A stretch of 64,000 bases of DNA from Bacteroidaceae bacterium (GTDB taxonomy: Bacteria > Bacteroidota > Bacteroidia > Bacteroidales > Bacteroidaceae): NCBI GenBank assembly GCA_017461605.1, contig JAFTXN010000010.1, positions 47,662-111,661 of the forward strand, given 5' to 3'. The first letter of the stretch is position 1. The number at the start of each line of letters is the position of its first letter. Below, in pieces: positions 37,936 to 45,880 of the stretch. Under the pieces are notes generated by a model. It saw nothing but the letters and a program-made list of their open reading frames with translations. It ran no database searches and had not been told where the DNA came from. Both the position numbers and the translations under genes were made by a program.

Positions 37936-38002
37936 TTTACAACCATTTACTACATGTTTACAAAAAGTTTACAACATTCTCATCTGTTACCCATAACTTT
38001 GT
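37936..38002 (+). promoter_or_regulatory. Promoter with three GTTTACA boxes
   Basis: GTTTACA occurs at 37936-37942, 37957-37963 and 37968-37974 (spacing 21 and 11 bp, so on one helix face), followed by the -7 element TAACTTTG at 37995-38002. The pattern TTTACAAAAA then TTTAC upstream of TAACTTTG resembles the block at 48456-48520 and 62664-62728. Confidence 0.65.
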
Positions 38003-38080
38003 TCACAAATCTATTCGAATGGCTATGTATTATTTGATTGATAAGAGAAGAAACATATTATTCACACTAAAACAAATACC

Positions 38081-38485
38081 ATGAGAACAAAAATTCTAAT
38101 GTTAGCATTGGCCTTTGCCGCAACAACAGCTACAGAGGTAAATGCCCAAGAAACACCAATGGACACCATCGGCCAACCAAATTCTCCGGACTTGGGTTGG
38201 GAAATCATCGGAGATCCCATAATAGATGATATCGTTATCAAACGAGATCTCATAGTTCTTCCTGAGGCTACGCAAGAGGATGGCGCACTTTGCTTCACTT
38301 CTCCGATTGCCATTTCACTTCCTTATTATATATATAAAGGAAACACTTTTGTGGAAAGCGGCCCCCTCACTCTTGTGCCACAAGAAAAGAAAGCCATAAA
38401 CATTAAGCATCTTCCCTCCGGAACTTATCTTTTCGTCCTAAACTTTGGAAACATCTGCTACGGATGCAGATTTGAGGTGGAATAA
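38081..38485 (+). CDS. Small secreted DUF3244-like protein
   Basis: The 134-aa product has a signal peptide (MRTKILMLALAFAATTATEVNA) and a single beta-sandwich-like domain ending LPSGTYLFVLNFGNICYGCR, reminiscent of DUF3244 or the small sorting-domain-like folds of Bacteroidetes. Two Cys residues near the C-terminus (CYGC) could form a disulfide. It is transcribed away from the TPR-HTH regulator and has the GTTTACA-box promoter, which suggests it is a target. The function is unknown. Confidence 0.7.
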   Translation: MRTKILMLALAFAATTATEVNAQETPMDTIGQPNSPDLGWEIIGDPIIDDIVIKRDLIVLPEATQEDGALCFTSPIAISLPYYIYKGNTFVESGPLTLVPQEKKAINIKHLPSGTYLFVLNFGNICYGCRFEVE

Positions 38486-38494
38486 ACATTGAAA

Positions 38495-38548
38495 GAAGAG
38501 AAGTTCTCGCCGGCAAATAAGACTTATGTTGCGGAAGAACTTCTCTTC
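38495..38548 (+). terminator. Long-loop hairpin after the small secreted protein
   Basis: GAAGAGAAGTTCT (38495-38507) pairs with AGAACTTCTCTTC (38536-38548) with a loop of 28 nt, just after the stop codon. It could act as a terminator, although the T-run (CGTATTATCC) is poor. Confidence 0.45.
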
Positions 38549-38612
38549 GTATTATCCTTGCACCCTTGGTTTGGGCTTTGATGACAGCCTCTCAAATCTT
38601 CATCTTATTCTA

Positions 38613-38770
38613 TTGGTGTCCGATGAAAAAATCATCATGAAACGGCTTGAACCAAAGGTCGCCGGCCGGCGTTTACTGTTTGCAGATTGTTAGGTGTCAA
38701 TATGTAAGCTTCGACTTTGAGGTTCTATCGGGCACCAATATTTGCCAATGAAATTTTCATCGGACACCAA
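38613..38770. mobile_element. MITE-like element with 17-bp terminal inverted repeats
   Basis: TTGGTGTCCGATGAAAA (38613-38629) and TTTTCATCGGACACCAA (38754-38770) are perfect inverted repeats framing 158 bp without a gene. An internal partial copy (ATCGGGCACCAATATTT) lies near 38728. It looks like a non-autonomous remnant of an insertion sequence; no target duplication could be verified by eye. Confidence 0.5.
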
Positions 38771-38810
38771 CCATTTACATCATATCGGGAATAGCGCAAT
38801 GTTTGAGGGC

Positions 38811-40571
38811 TTATGGCCGCAACACCCTACGTGCTTCTTCTCTGATCATTTCGGCTTCATCAGAGGGCACTTTCAGGGGCATGTTCACAATGTGTTTTGC
38901 TGTTTGTTCAGATAGTTCTTGCTGTTTTGTCGCTTGATACAGCAGGAGGAATCCATAGAGTGGATAAAGCCGTGAAGGCAGCATGTTGTGGGCATGGGTC
39001 AGTCGAAGTTCGGCATCGCCATACCTTCCCTGTGCCAAGGCATTGTCGGCAGCCAACAATGCACAGTCGTAGTCGTACAAGCGAGGGAAGCAATGTTGCA
39101 GCACCGAATCGCTTTGTGCATATCGCTCCGAGAGATTCAATTCTGCGGCATAATTATAAAGGAAACGAGCATCACAAGTAAGATATTCGGCTGCGTCGGC
39201 ATAATGATGTAGAGCAACCTCTGATGCTCCATCATCGATTTGATCGGCTGCCTCTGCCCATAGGCATCGGCCTTTAATGTCCTTCAATATCGTGGTTGTA
39301 CAGAAAACAACACAAATAGCCCCAGCTATTACTCTGCTGTCCCACCGGGGAAGAAGGCTCAACGGGTATCCTGCTTCTTGAAGCGATCTCTCACGAAAAG
39401 CCAAAGCAAGGATTGTCAGCAATAGCCACCTGACGTAGCCATATTCTAAGGGGTATGAAAATAGAGAAAGGGCAAGGAGTCCGGTGCTTTGGAGCCATAA
39501 GACATAGGCTTCGGAACTTTGATGATGCTTGTGCACACGCTGTACCCTCCACAGCATCGTTACAACCCAGAGGAGAGCCGGTAACCCATAACGGAAAGCC
39601 AGCGTCAGCCCCTCGTTGAACAAGAAAGGGACATTACCGGCCAAGCGTCCGGCCGGGTGCTCAGGGTTACTGGTGAAGAAATCGGCCTGGGCCATGGGGT
39701 AAACACGCCGTTCGCCATCAGTGCCATAACCCATGAGCGGAGAATCGATGACACAGCCGGCAGCCACCCGATAGATAAACAGACGTCCGTTGGCTGACTC
39801 CGGCCGCACACAGTAAAGTCCCAATAGCAAGGTAACCGCTACACCCAACATAACACACAGGAGAATTTTGCGGGAACGAGTAAATCTCTTGGGACGAAAC
39901 GACAGCCAACAAGCGGCCCCCACCATCGCAAACAATGCAAAGACCCCACTACGCGAATTTGCCAGTAGCAAAGCTGCAATCACCAGACATAGTGCTCCTC
40001 TGCTTCCCCATCGTTGCCACAACCAACACTTGGCACTACTGGCTTTGCAACACAGATGCCACCAACAGGGCAAGCCTAAAACCAAACTTGCCGCATAGCC
40101 GGCCGGATTGTCAAAAAGTGCACCAATCCGGCCGAAGTATAAAGAGCCTATTTCCCATATCGCCACCAACAGTGTTAATAAACTCACCATTCCTATCATG
40201 TGGCGAGGTGAGAAGTTGGAATGGTACACCAGCACAAAATAGCCGAGATACGAAAGGTGCATGACCAGCACCGTGGGAGAGAAAACCCCGTTCACCACAT
40301 CACATGCTTGACACCACACCAACAAGACCACCCCCATTATGAGAGCAAAAGAGTTGTCAATCTTAAGATTCCCCTGCAGACATCGAAGCCCCATCATCAC
40401 CAAGCACAGCATCGCCGGCCACCATTTCACGATGCTCCACTGTTCTCCTTGACTCCACACAAAGTCCATCATGGCGCAAAGCAGGATAACAAAAATCCCA
40501 ACTTCCGTTTGCCATCGGGTTTTAGTTGAGGCGCTATGATGTAAGCATTTCATGATTTTCGAAAATGGCAT
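38811..40571 (-). CDS. O-antigen ligase-like membrane protein with TPR tail
   Basis: The 586-aa protein has about ten transmembrane segments in residues 20-410, including a Wzy_C/O-antigen ligase-like stretch (LLLANSRSGVFALFAM) and a periplasmic loop with GRLFIYRVAAGCVIDSPLMG. A soluble TPR-like C-terminus follows (ALHHYADAAEYLTCDARFLY, ALAQGRYGDAELRLTHAH). Family members join glycans to lipid or protein acceptors at the periplasmic face. In this setting it may glycosylate the secreted proteins encoded upstream; that is inference. It is the last gene of the leftward array, after a hairpin at 40602-40637. Confidence 0.75.
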   Translation of the reverse strand: MPFSKIMKCLHHSASTKTRWQTEVGIFVILLCAMMDFVWSQGEQWSIVKWWPAMLCLVMMGLRCLQGNLKIDNSFALIMGVVLLVWCQACDVVNGVFSPTVLVMHLSYLGYFVLVYHSNFSPRHMIGMVSLLTLLVAIWEIGSLYFGRIGALFDNPAGYAASLVLGLPCWWHLCCKASSAKCWLWQRWGSRGALCLVIAALLLANSRSGVFALFAMVGAACWLSFRPKRFTRSRKILLCVMLGVAVTLLLGLYCVRPESANGRLFIYRVAAGCVIDSPLMGYGTDGERRVYPMAQADFFTSNPEHPAGRLAGNVPFLFNEGLTLAFRYGLPALLWVVTMLWRVQRVHKHHQSSEAYVLWLQSTGLLALSLFSYPLEYGYVRWLLLTILALAFRERSLQEAGYPLSLLPRWDSRVIAGAICVVFCTTTILKDIKGRCLWAEAADQIDDGASEVALHHYADAAEYLTCDARFLYNYAAELNLSERYAQSDSVLQHCFPRLYDYDCALLAADNALAQGRYGDAELRLTHAHNMLPSRLYPLYGFLLLYQATKQQELSEQTAKHIVNMPLKVPSDEAEMIREEARRVLRP

Positions 40572-40601
40572 GTTGATGATATTTATTTATGAAAAGTGTA
40601 A

Positions 40602-40637
40602 AGCCTCCGACACTTGCATAGAGCAGTGCCGGAGGCT
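40602..40637 (-). terminator. Hairpin between family A lipoprotein and the ligase-like gene
   Basis: AGCCTCCGACACT (40602-40614) pairs with AGTGCCGGAGGCT (40625-40637). On the minus strand it lies 30 nt after the A1 stop and 31 nt before the next gene's start codon. It may be a terminator or partial attenuator that lowers expression of the ligase-like gene. Confidence 0.6.
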
Positions 40638-40666
40638 CCATCACATGTTTTTAAGATTACAGACTA

Positions 40667-41080
40667 TTACTTAACGCTATCGGTTCGGATGGAATCGTTT
40701 GCCAAAGACGGATAAAATGTAAGTGTATCTCTTCTTACGGAATCCGGACCAATCGAATCAATTTGGATGACTCTTACCATCTTGTTCTTAACAAGACCTC
40801 TATTGGAAAATCTGGTGATGGCCTCTTTCTTTCTGTTGGCTTCTCTCTTGAAATCCTCCTCCATCTTTTCCACTGTCAAAACCTGAGCCGTCTCTTCGAT
40901 ATATTCTTCGTTAAGCAGCATATCAACTCCATATTTTTGAGCAAACTCTCGGCTTTTTTCCAAAAGCAGTTGGGCTTGAGGTGAATACTGAAGCACCAAC
41001 TCATCGCTGTTGCAGGAAGAAATGGTGAAGACGCACATTCCTAATGTGAGCCAATACCCAAGCATAGCTGTCCTTTTCAT
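40667..41080 (-). CDS. Family A lipoprotein, member A1
   Basis: This 137-aa predicted lipoprotein (signal ending FTISSC) has the family A core: LLLEKSREFAQKYGVDM (about residues 38-54), followed by LTVEKMEEDF. The C-terminus is a divergent polar region ending NDSIRTDSVK, with no known fold. It is closest to the neighbour A2 (shared SDELVLQYSP, QLLLEKS, and the NDSIRTDS tail). Function is unknown. The repeated conserved N-terminal segment with variable C-termini suggests a common handling signal with different payloads; this is inference. Confidence 0.7.
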   Translation of the reverse strand: MKRTAMLGYWLTLGMCVFTISSCNSDELVLQYSPQAQLLLEKSREFAQKYGVDMLLNEEYIEETAQVLTVEKMEEDFKREANRKKEAITRFSNRGLVKNKMVRVIQIDSIGPDSVRRDTLTFYPSLANDSIRTDSVK

Positions 41081-41126
41081 GATTGTTGTGTTTTTAAGAA
41101 TTAAAGTGGTAACATTGTGTTTGTTC

Positions 41127-41492
41127 TCATTTTATGCTATCGGTTCGGATGGAATCGTTCTCCCACCACCGCGGCAGCCATATTGTGTCGACTCGCTCTT
41201 CTGTGGTATTACCGTTTGCATCAAAAGATTTAGAAAAGATGATTTTTCGAGAAGCTTCCGTTTGGTAGTCTTTCTCCATCTGTTCCACCGTCAGCCAAGT
41301 TGCCAGCCATTCAGCGTTTTCTTCGTTAAGCCACATCTTTACTTTGTACTTATTCGCAAATTCCTGACTCTTTTCCAAAAGCAGTTGTGCTCGCGGTGAA
41401 TACTGAAGCACTAACTCATCGCTGCTGCAGGAAGTCATGTGGAAGCCGATTCCTAATGTAAGGATACATAGAAAGGATGAAATGTGTTTCAT
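41127..41492 (-). CDS. Family A lipoprotein, member A2
   Basis: This 121-aa predicted lipoprotein (HMTSCSSDELVLQYSP) shares the family core LLLEKSQEFANKYKVKM and LTVEQMEKDYQTEASRK. It is a short member that ends WWENDSIRTDSIK, nearly the tail of A1, so the two probably arose by duplication. It lies 46 nt upstream of A1 in the direction of transcription and 27 nt after B1. It probably has an N-terminal lipid anchor in the outer or inner membrane. No enzymatic motif is seen. Confidence 0.7.
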   Translation of the reverse strand: MKHISSFLCILTLGIGFHMTSCSSDELVLQYSPRAQLLLEKSQEFANKYKVKMWLNEENAEWLATWLTVEQMEKDYQTEASRKIIFSKSFDANGNTTEERVDTIWLPRWWENDSIRTDSIK

Positions 41493-41519
41493 GACGTAAT
41501 GTTTTAGTTAATTGAAAAA

Positions 41520-42188
41520 TTATTCTTCGTTTATCTCTCCGTTCCGTACTTGTGCAATCCATTGCTCGTAGAGTGCCAGGCTGAGGGAGAATTGGTAGCC
41601 GAGGTCTTTTTGGATAAGTTTCTTGCGTGGGTTGTGGAAGAAGTATTCCAATCGTTTTAGGTTTCCCATCATGGATTTTTCGTACAAGTCGTTCACATAA
41701 CGAACGATGTTACCTTTGTACTTCCCATGGATGTCCGCATAGAACAATGGTTTGGTGGTGGCCAGTGTGTCAAAACGTTCTAAGCGTGCCACCAAATCAG
41801 CTTTCACAGAGTCAAGGTTCTCGCCCTTGGGATGTTGGCTGATGTAATTAGCATACATGGAATCCATGATTTGAATGTTGAATCCTTCTGCCTGTGCCGG
41901 TTGAAACATAGCTTTCTCTGAACCATAAAGTTCAATCGGAGATACAACAGCACCGAGTGGACTGACATGAGCATCGGAGAAGGAGTAAGTTCTTCCAGGA
42001 GAAGAGGGCTTGACCTTTCGAGGAGAATCAATAAAATCATAAGCTGCTTTCATTACTCTTATATCGGTTCGGAAGATGTTCCCACTGAAGCATTCGCGGA
42101 ACAGGAGGGTGTCTACGATATGGGAATTTTGCGAGTAGCATAGATGTGGTAGACATGTTAAAAATATGCTTAATATAAATTTACGCAT
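41520..42188 (-). CDS. Family B secreted protein, member B1
   Basis: This 222-aa protein has a signal peptide (MRKFILSIFLTCLPHLCYSQ), then DTLLFRECFSGNIFRTDI, a variable middle, and a conserved C-terminal half with SQHPKGENLDSVKADL, RLERFDTLATTKPLF and the family-closing LGYQFSLSLALYEQWIAQ. It shares its C-terminal half with B4 but differs in the middle. It lies 4 nt after the frameshifted A3 gene. I do not recognise a function; the family looks restricted to this kind of array. Confidence 0.7.
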   Translation of the reverse strand: MRKFILSIFLTCLPHLCYSQNSHIVDTLLFRECFSGNIFRTDIRVMKAAYDFIDSPRKVKPSSPGRTYSFSDAHVSPLGAVVSPIELYGSEKAMFQPAQAEGFNIQIMDSMYANYISQHPKGENLDSVKADLVARLERFDTLATTKPLFYADIHGKYKGNIVRYVNDLYEKSMMGNLKRLEYFFHNPRKKLIQKDLGYQFSLSLALYEQWIAQVRNGEINEE

Positions 42189-42191
42189 AGT

Positions 42192-42907
42192 TTATCTTGT
42201 TATGGTAACACTAACACCTGTTTCTTTTGAACGACTGGCATTAACCATTAGGCCGTAAGTATATTTAGAGTCTGAATAGTATAATCTGCCAGACGCATTA
42301 AACTCGTTTTTGTCAGTCCCCCATACAGTGTTTAATTTATCACTTACTCTACAACTGGAATTATCATAAGAGCTATTTATTTCCATTGAGACCCTTACAT
42401 ATTGTGGACCATCAGAATCATAATACCAATAAAGTAAGCCAGAACCGGAATAGTAAAATGTTTCAGTTTGGTTCTTTTCGTAGTTATAGTGAGAGGCAGA
42501 GAAACTTATTTCAGAGATAGGTTCACTGCCAGAGATTACTCCTGTAGTATCCGCCATTTCAATAACTGTTGTAGTAGTTCTAAATTTTAGAAATGCCCCA
42601 GAACGTTTTTTTAGTTGTATAGGTTTTATAGATGAGAGTATTTCTTTTTTAAGCATAGAATACATTTTGAAGTCTCTTTCCATTTCTTCTATGGTTATAC
42701 TTTGAGCGAGTTTATCAAGAATATCTTTGCGTATCTCCATTCTACGCCATACTTCTTTGCAAACTCCTTACTTTTGGCCAGTAGCAGTTCTTTCTTACTC
42801 GTTTGTTCCATGTAGGCCTCCTCAGCTTCATCGGCCGAGCAAGCATTGAACAAATGGATGATACTCACAGTGAGCACTAAGCCCACACCAAAGATTAACT
42901 TTTTCAT
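42192..42907 (-). pseudogene. Family A lipoprotein, member A3, single-base frameshift
   Basis: The first part (from ATG 42907) gives the family A signal peptide and core up to KYGV, then shifts frame. Compared with the intact paralogue A4 (CTCCATATCTACG), the sequence here is CTCCATTCTACG near 42740, lacking one A. Adding that base restores a protein of about 238 aa with IEEMERDFK and a beta-rich C-terminus. It could be a real decay, a slippage-controlled gene or an assembly error. The rest of the frame is intact, so any change is recent. Confidence 0.75.
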
Positions 42908-43004
42908 TGGTTCGTTGTTTTAAGTGGTTAATAAATATATATAATACAAAAATGGTTCTATGAACCTTGATATGTATTCTGTCGGAGTTGTTTTTTTCGG
43001 GATT

Positions 43005-43670
43005 TCATTCTTCCTCCACCTCTCCGTTTCTTACCTGTGCAATCCATTGTTCGTAGAGTGCTAGGCTGAGGGAGAACTGATAGCCGAGGTCGTTCTGAAT
43101 GGCAAATGGTGTGGGTTTGCACATGAAAGCACGAAGGTTCTTTTTCTTGGCCATGATGGCTGTTTCGTAGAGGGCATCCACATACTTCACAATGTCTCCC
43201 CCATAATCTGTATAGATGGTAGAGAAGAACAAGGGTCTATGAACGGCCAAAGAGTCAAAACGCTGCAAACGTCTCACCAAGGCTGCTTTTGCCTCCTCTA
43301 CTTTCCACCCGCGTGGATGCTGGCTTTTGTACTCTTGGAATAGTTGGCGGCGATAATGAAGATGGATATTACTTGTTATCACCTTGTGTGATATACTCCA
43401 AGGCAGATGAAATCCTTGTTCCACTCGTTCAATGGCTCCACTTCCACGCATAACCGTAAAGTTCGGAACTTCTTCTAATCCCATCCATATTTCTCCAGCG
43501 ACCTTAGGACCTCCTAAAATGTTATTGTAAACTTTACGCATCAACTCTACATCGGTTTTCAAGACGGAATCGCTGAAGCATTGGCGGAACAGGAGGGTAT
43601 CCGAAGCTAATGTTTGTGCATTTAAAGAAATACACAAAGACAAGAATATCATTAAAAAGAACTTTTTCAT
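43005..43670 (-). CDS. Family B secreted protein, member B2
   Basis: This 221-aa protein has a signal peptide (MKKFFLMIFLSLCISLNAQ), SDTLLFRQCFSDSVLKTDVE, and a second half nearly identical to B3: SQHPRGWKVEEAKAALVRRL, FDSLAVHRPLFFS, YGGDIVKYVDALYETA. The central part (residues ~50-110) is also B3-like but more diverged (GGPKVAGEIWMGLEEVPNF). It pairs with A3 across a 97-bp spacer that matches the spacer between B3 and A4. The function is unknown. Confidence 0.7.
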   Translation of the reverse strand: MKKFFLMIFLSLCISLNAQTLASDTLLFRQCFSDSVLKTDVELMRKVYNNILGGPKVAGEIWMGLEEVPNFTVMRGSGAIERVEQGFHLPWSISHKVITSNIHLHYRRQLFQEYKSQHPRGWKVEEAKAALVRRLQRFDSLAVHRPLFFSTIYTDYGGDIVKYVDALYETAIMAKKKNLRAFMCKPTPFAIQNDLGYQFSLSLALYEQWIAQVRNGEVEEE

Positions 43671-43686
43671 ATTGATTAAGATGGGT

Positions 43687-44406
43687 CTATCCTAAAGTTG
43701 CATTTATCTTACTTCCATCATAGGATACGTAGACTAAGATATAATATGTGTAGTATTTATAAAAAACACTACATCTGTCACTACCATCAAATCTAAAGGG
43801 TGAAGTTGAGAAATTGGCATTCAAAATACCCGAACAAGAGAAACCATCTTCTTGTCCATTGTTTACAATAAAATCAATGGAGTATCTTACATACGATGCA
43901 ATTTTGTTGCCATATTGCCATGTTGCATTCATGGTTCCGTGCAGATTATAGTAGCGACATCCCCCATCTGCATTATAATCGGGATTATTCCATTGTAATG
44001 TCAAGTTTTCTTTCGTAGCATCTCCTCTGTATATAGTATCTCTCTGTTCTTCTATTTCTGTAACTGTTGTTGTAGATCTAAATTTAAGATTCTTGCGTTT
44101 TTGCTTTGGAGTAACAATATCCAATTTGAAAGTGATGGGTTTTTGCTTATTCTTTGCCATTTCTTTATAATCTCTTTCCATTTCTTCGATGGTTATACTT
44201 TGAGCGAGTTCATCAAGCATGTCTTTGCGTATCTCCATATCTACGCCATACTTCTTTGCAAACTCCTTACTTTTGGCCAGTAGCAGTTCTTTCTTACTCG
44301 TTTGTTCCATGTAGGCCTCCTCCGCTTCATCGGCCGAGCAAGCATTGAACAAATTGATGACACTCACAGTGAGCACTAAGCCCACACCAAAGATTAACTT
44401 TTTCAT
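43687..44406 (-). CDS. Family A lipoprotein, member A4
   Basis: This is the intact long member (239 aa): lipoprotein signal (NLFNACSADEAEEAYM), conserved core LLLAKSKEFAKKYGVDMEI and ITIEEMERDYKE, then a beta-rich, Tyr/Asn-rich C-terminal domain (residues ~110-239) without a recognised fold. It serves as the reference for the frameshift in A3. It lies 16 nt upstream of B2 and 97 nt downstream of B3 on the minus strand. The cell location is the periplasm or outer membrane; the role is unknown. Confidence 0.7.
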   Translation of the reverse strand: MKKLIFGVGLVLTVSVINLFNACSADEAEEAYMEQTSKKELLLAKSKEFAKKYGVDMEIRKDMLDELAQSITIEEMERDYKEMAKNKQKPITFKLDIVTPKQKRKNLKFRSTTTVTEIEEQRDTIYRGDATKENLTLQWNNPDYNADGGCRYYNLHGTMNATWQYGNKIASYVRYSIDFIVNNGQEDGFSCSGILNANFSTSPFRFDGSDRCSVFYKYYTYYILVYVSYDGSKINATLG

Positions 44407-44503
44407 TGGTTTGTTGTTTTAAGTGGTTAATAAAATAAATAATATAAAAATGGTTCTATGAACCTTGATATGTATTCTGTCGGAGTTGGTTTTTTTCGGG
44501 ATT

Positions 44504-45178
44504 TCATTCTTCCTCCACCTCTCCGTTCCGTACTTGTGCAATCCATTGCTCGTAGAGTGCAAGGCTGAGGGAGAACTGATAGCCGAGGTCGTTCTGAATG
44601 GCAAATGGTGTAGGTTTGCACATGAAAGCACGAAGGTTCTTTTTCTTGGCCATGATGGCTGTTTCGTAGAGGGCATCCACATACTTCACGATGTCTCCCC
44701 CATAATCTGTATAGATAGCAGAGAAAAACAAGGGTCTGTGAACGGCCAAAGAGTCAAAACGCTGCAAACGTCTCACCAAGGCTGCTTTTGCCTCCTCTAC
44801 TTTCCACCCGCGTGGATGCTGGCTTTTATACTCTTGGAATAGTTGGCGGCGTAGGATAAGGTTGATATTACTTTTAATCACATTACGTGAAATGCTCCAA
44901 GGCAGATAAAAACCTTCTTCAACTCGCTCTATTGCACCACTTCCACGCATGATGGTGTAACTGGGTATCCCTTCCATTCCCATCAGTATCTCTCCAGTAA
45001 CTTTTGGACCTCCTAAAACTTCGTAATAGACCTCACGCATTAATTCTACATCCGTTTTTAGAATGGAATCGCTGAAGCATTCGCGGAACAAGAGTGTGTC
45101 TGAAGCGCAAGTTGAAGTTTGTGCCTGCATTAGGTGAGGCAATAGCAAGACCAAACAGGCTAAATAGTATTTCTTCAT
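44504..45178 (-). CDS. Family B secreted protein, member B3
   Basis: This 224-aa protein has a signal peptide (MKKYYLACLVLLLPHLMQAQ) followed by TSTCASDTLLFRECFSDS. The N-terminal segment TSTCASDTLLFRECF matches B4 exactly, while the C-terminal 115 residues match B2. The mosaic implies gene conversion or unequal crossing-over within the array. The closing motif LGYQFSLSLALYEQW is the same in all four family members, so this end is probably what the common function depends on. Confidence 0.7.
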   Translation of the reverse strand: MKKYYLACLVLLLPHLMQAQTSTCASDTLLFRECFSDSILKTDVELMREVYYEVLGGPKVTGEILMGMEGIPSYTIMRGSGAIERVEEGFYLPWSISRNVIKSNINLILRRQLFQEYKSQHPRGWKVEEAKAALVRRLQRFDSLAVHRPLFFSAIYTDYGGDIVKYVDALYETAIMAKKKNLRAFMCKPTPFAIQNDLGYQFSLSLALYEQWIAQVRNGEVEEE

Positions 45179-45208
45179 GATGACTATGATAGGTTAAGTG
45201 TTAAATAT

Positions 45209-45847
45209 TCATTCTTCCGCTTCTCCATTTCGCACCTGTGCAATCCATTGCTCGTAGAGTGCAAGGCTGAGGGAGAATTGGTAGCCGAGGTCTTTTTGGA
45301 TAAGTTTCTTGCGTGGGTTGTGGAAGAAGTATTCCAGGCGTTTCAGGTTTCCCATCATGGATTTTTCGTACAAGTCGTCCACATAGCGAACGATATTACC
45401 TTTGTACTTCCCATGGATGTCCGCATAGAACAACGGTTTGGTGGTGGCCAGTGTGTCAAAACGTTCTAAACGTGCTACCAAATCTGCTTTCACAGAATCA
45501 AGATTTTCTCCCTTGGGATGTTGGCTGATGTAAGCCTGTTTTAACGCTCTGCAAATTCTACGATTGAAACCTGTGGCTTCTCCTCTTGAATAGGATGGAG
45601 ACATTCGACTATAATCGACTGAACCATCTGATGTTGTTCGCCATGAGAAGCCCGGATAAGATGGGAGGACCTTTCTGGGGGCATCAATAGAATCGTAAGC
45701 TTGTTGCATCAACCCAAGGTTAGTTTGTAAGATATTCCCACCAAAGCACTCACGGAACAAGAGGGTGTCCGAAGCGCAAGTTGAAGTTTGTGCCTGCATC
45801 CGGAAAGACAAAAGCATCATGAGGAGGAATAAACAATGGTACTTCAT
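45209..45847 (-). CDS. Family B secreted protein, member B4
   Basis: This 212-aa protein (signal peptide MKYHCLFLLMMLLSFRMQAQ) shares its N-terminus with B3 and its C-terminal half with B1 (SQHPKGENLDSVKADL, FYADIHGKYKGNIVRYVDDL). The middle (NLGLMQQAYDSIDAPRKVLP) resembles B1. It is the first family B gene after the transglutaminase-like lipoprotein, from which it is separated by 33 nt, suggesting one operon. Confidence 0.7.
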   Translation of the reverse strand: MKYHCLFLLMMLLSFRMQAQTSTCASDTLLFRECFGGNILQTNLGLMQQAYDSIDAPRKVLPSYPGFSWRTTSDGSVDYSRMSPSYSRGEATGFNRRICRALKQAYISQHPKGENLDSVKADLVARLERFDTLATTKPLFYADIHGKYKGNIVRYVDDLYEKSMMGNLKRLEYFFHNPRKKLIQKDLGYQFSLSLALYEQWIAQVRNGEAEE

Positions 45848-45880
45848 AGGTTGGTTGTTTTGAGTGTTAGGTATGTATGG

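Noticed and set aside
42192-42740. A separate 182-aa gene
   Set aside because: It is the out-of-frame remainder of family A member A3, as shown by the intact copy at 43687-44406.
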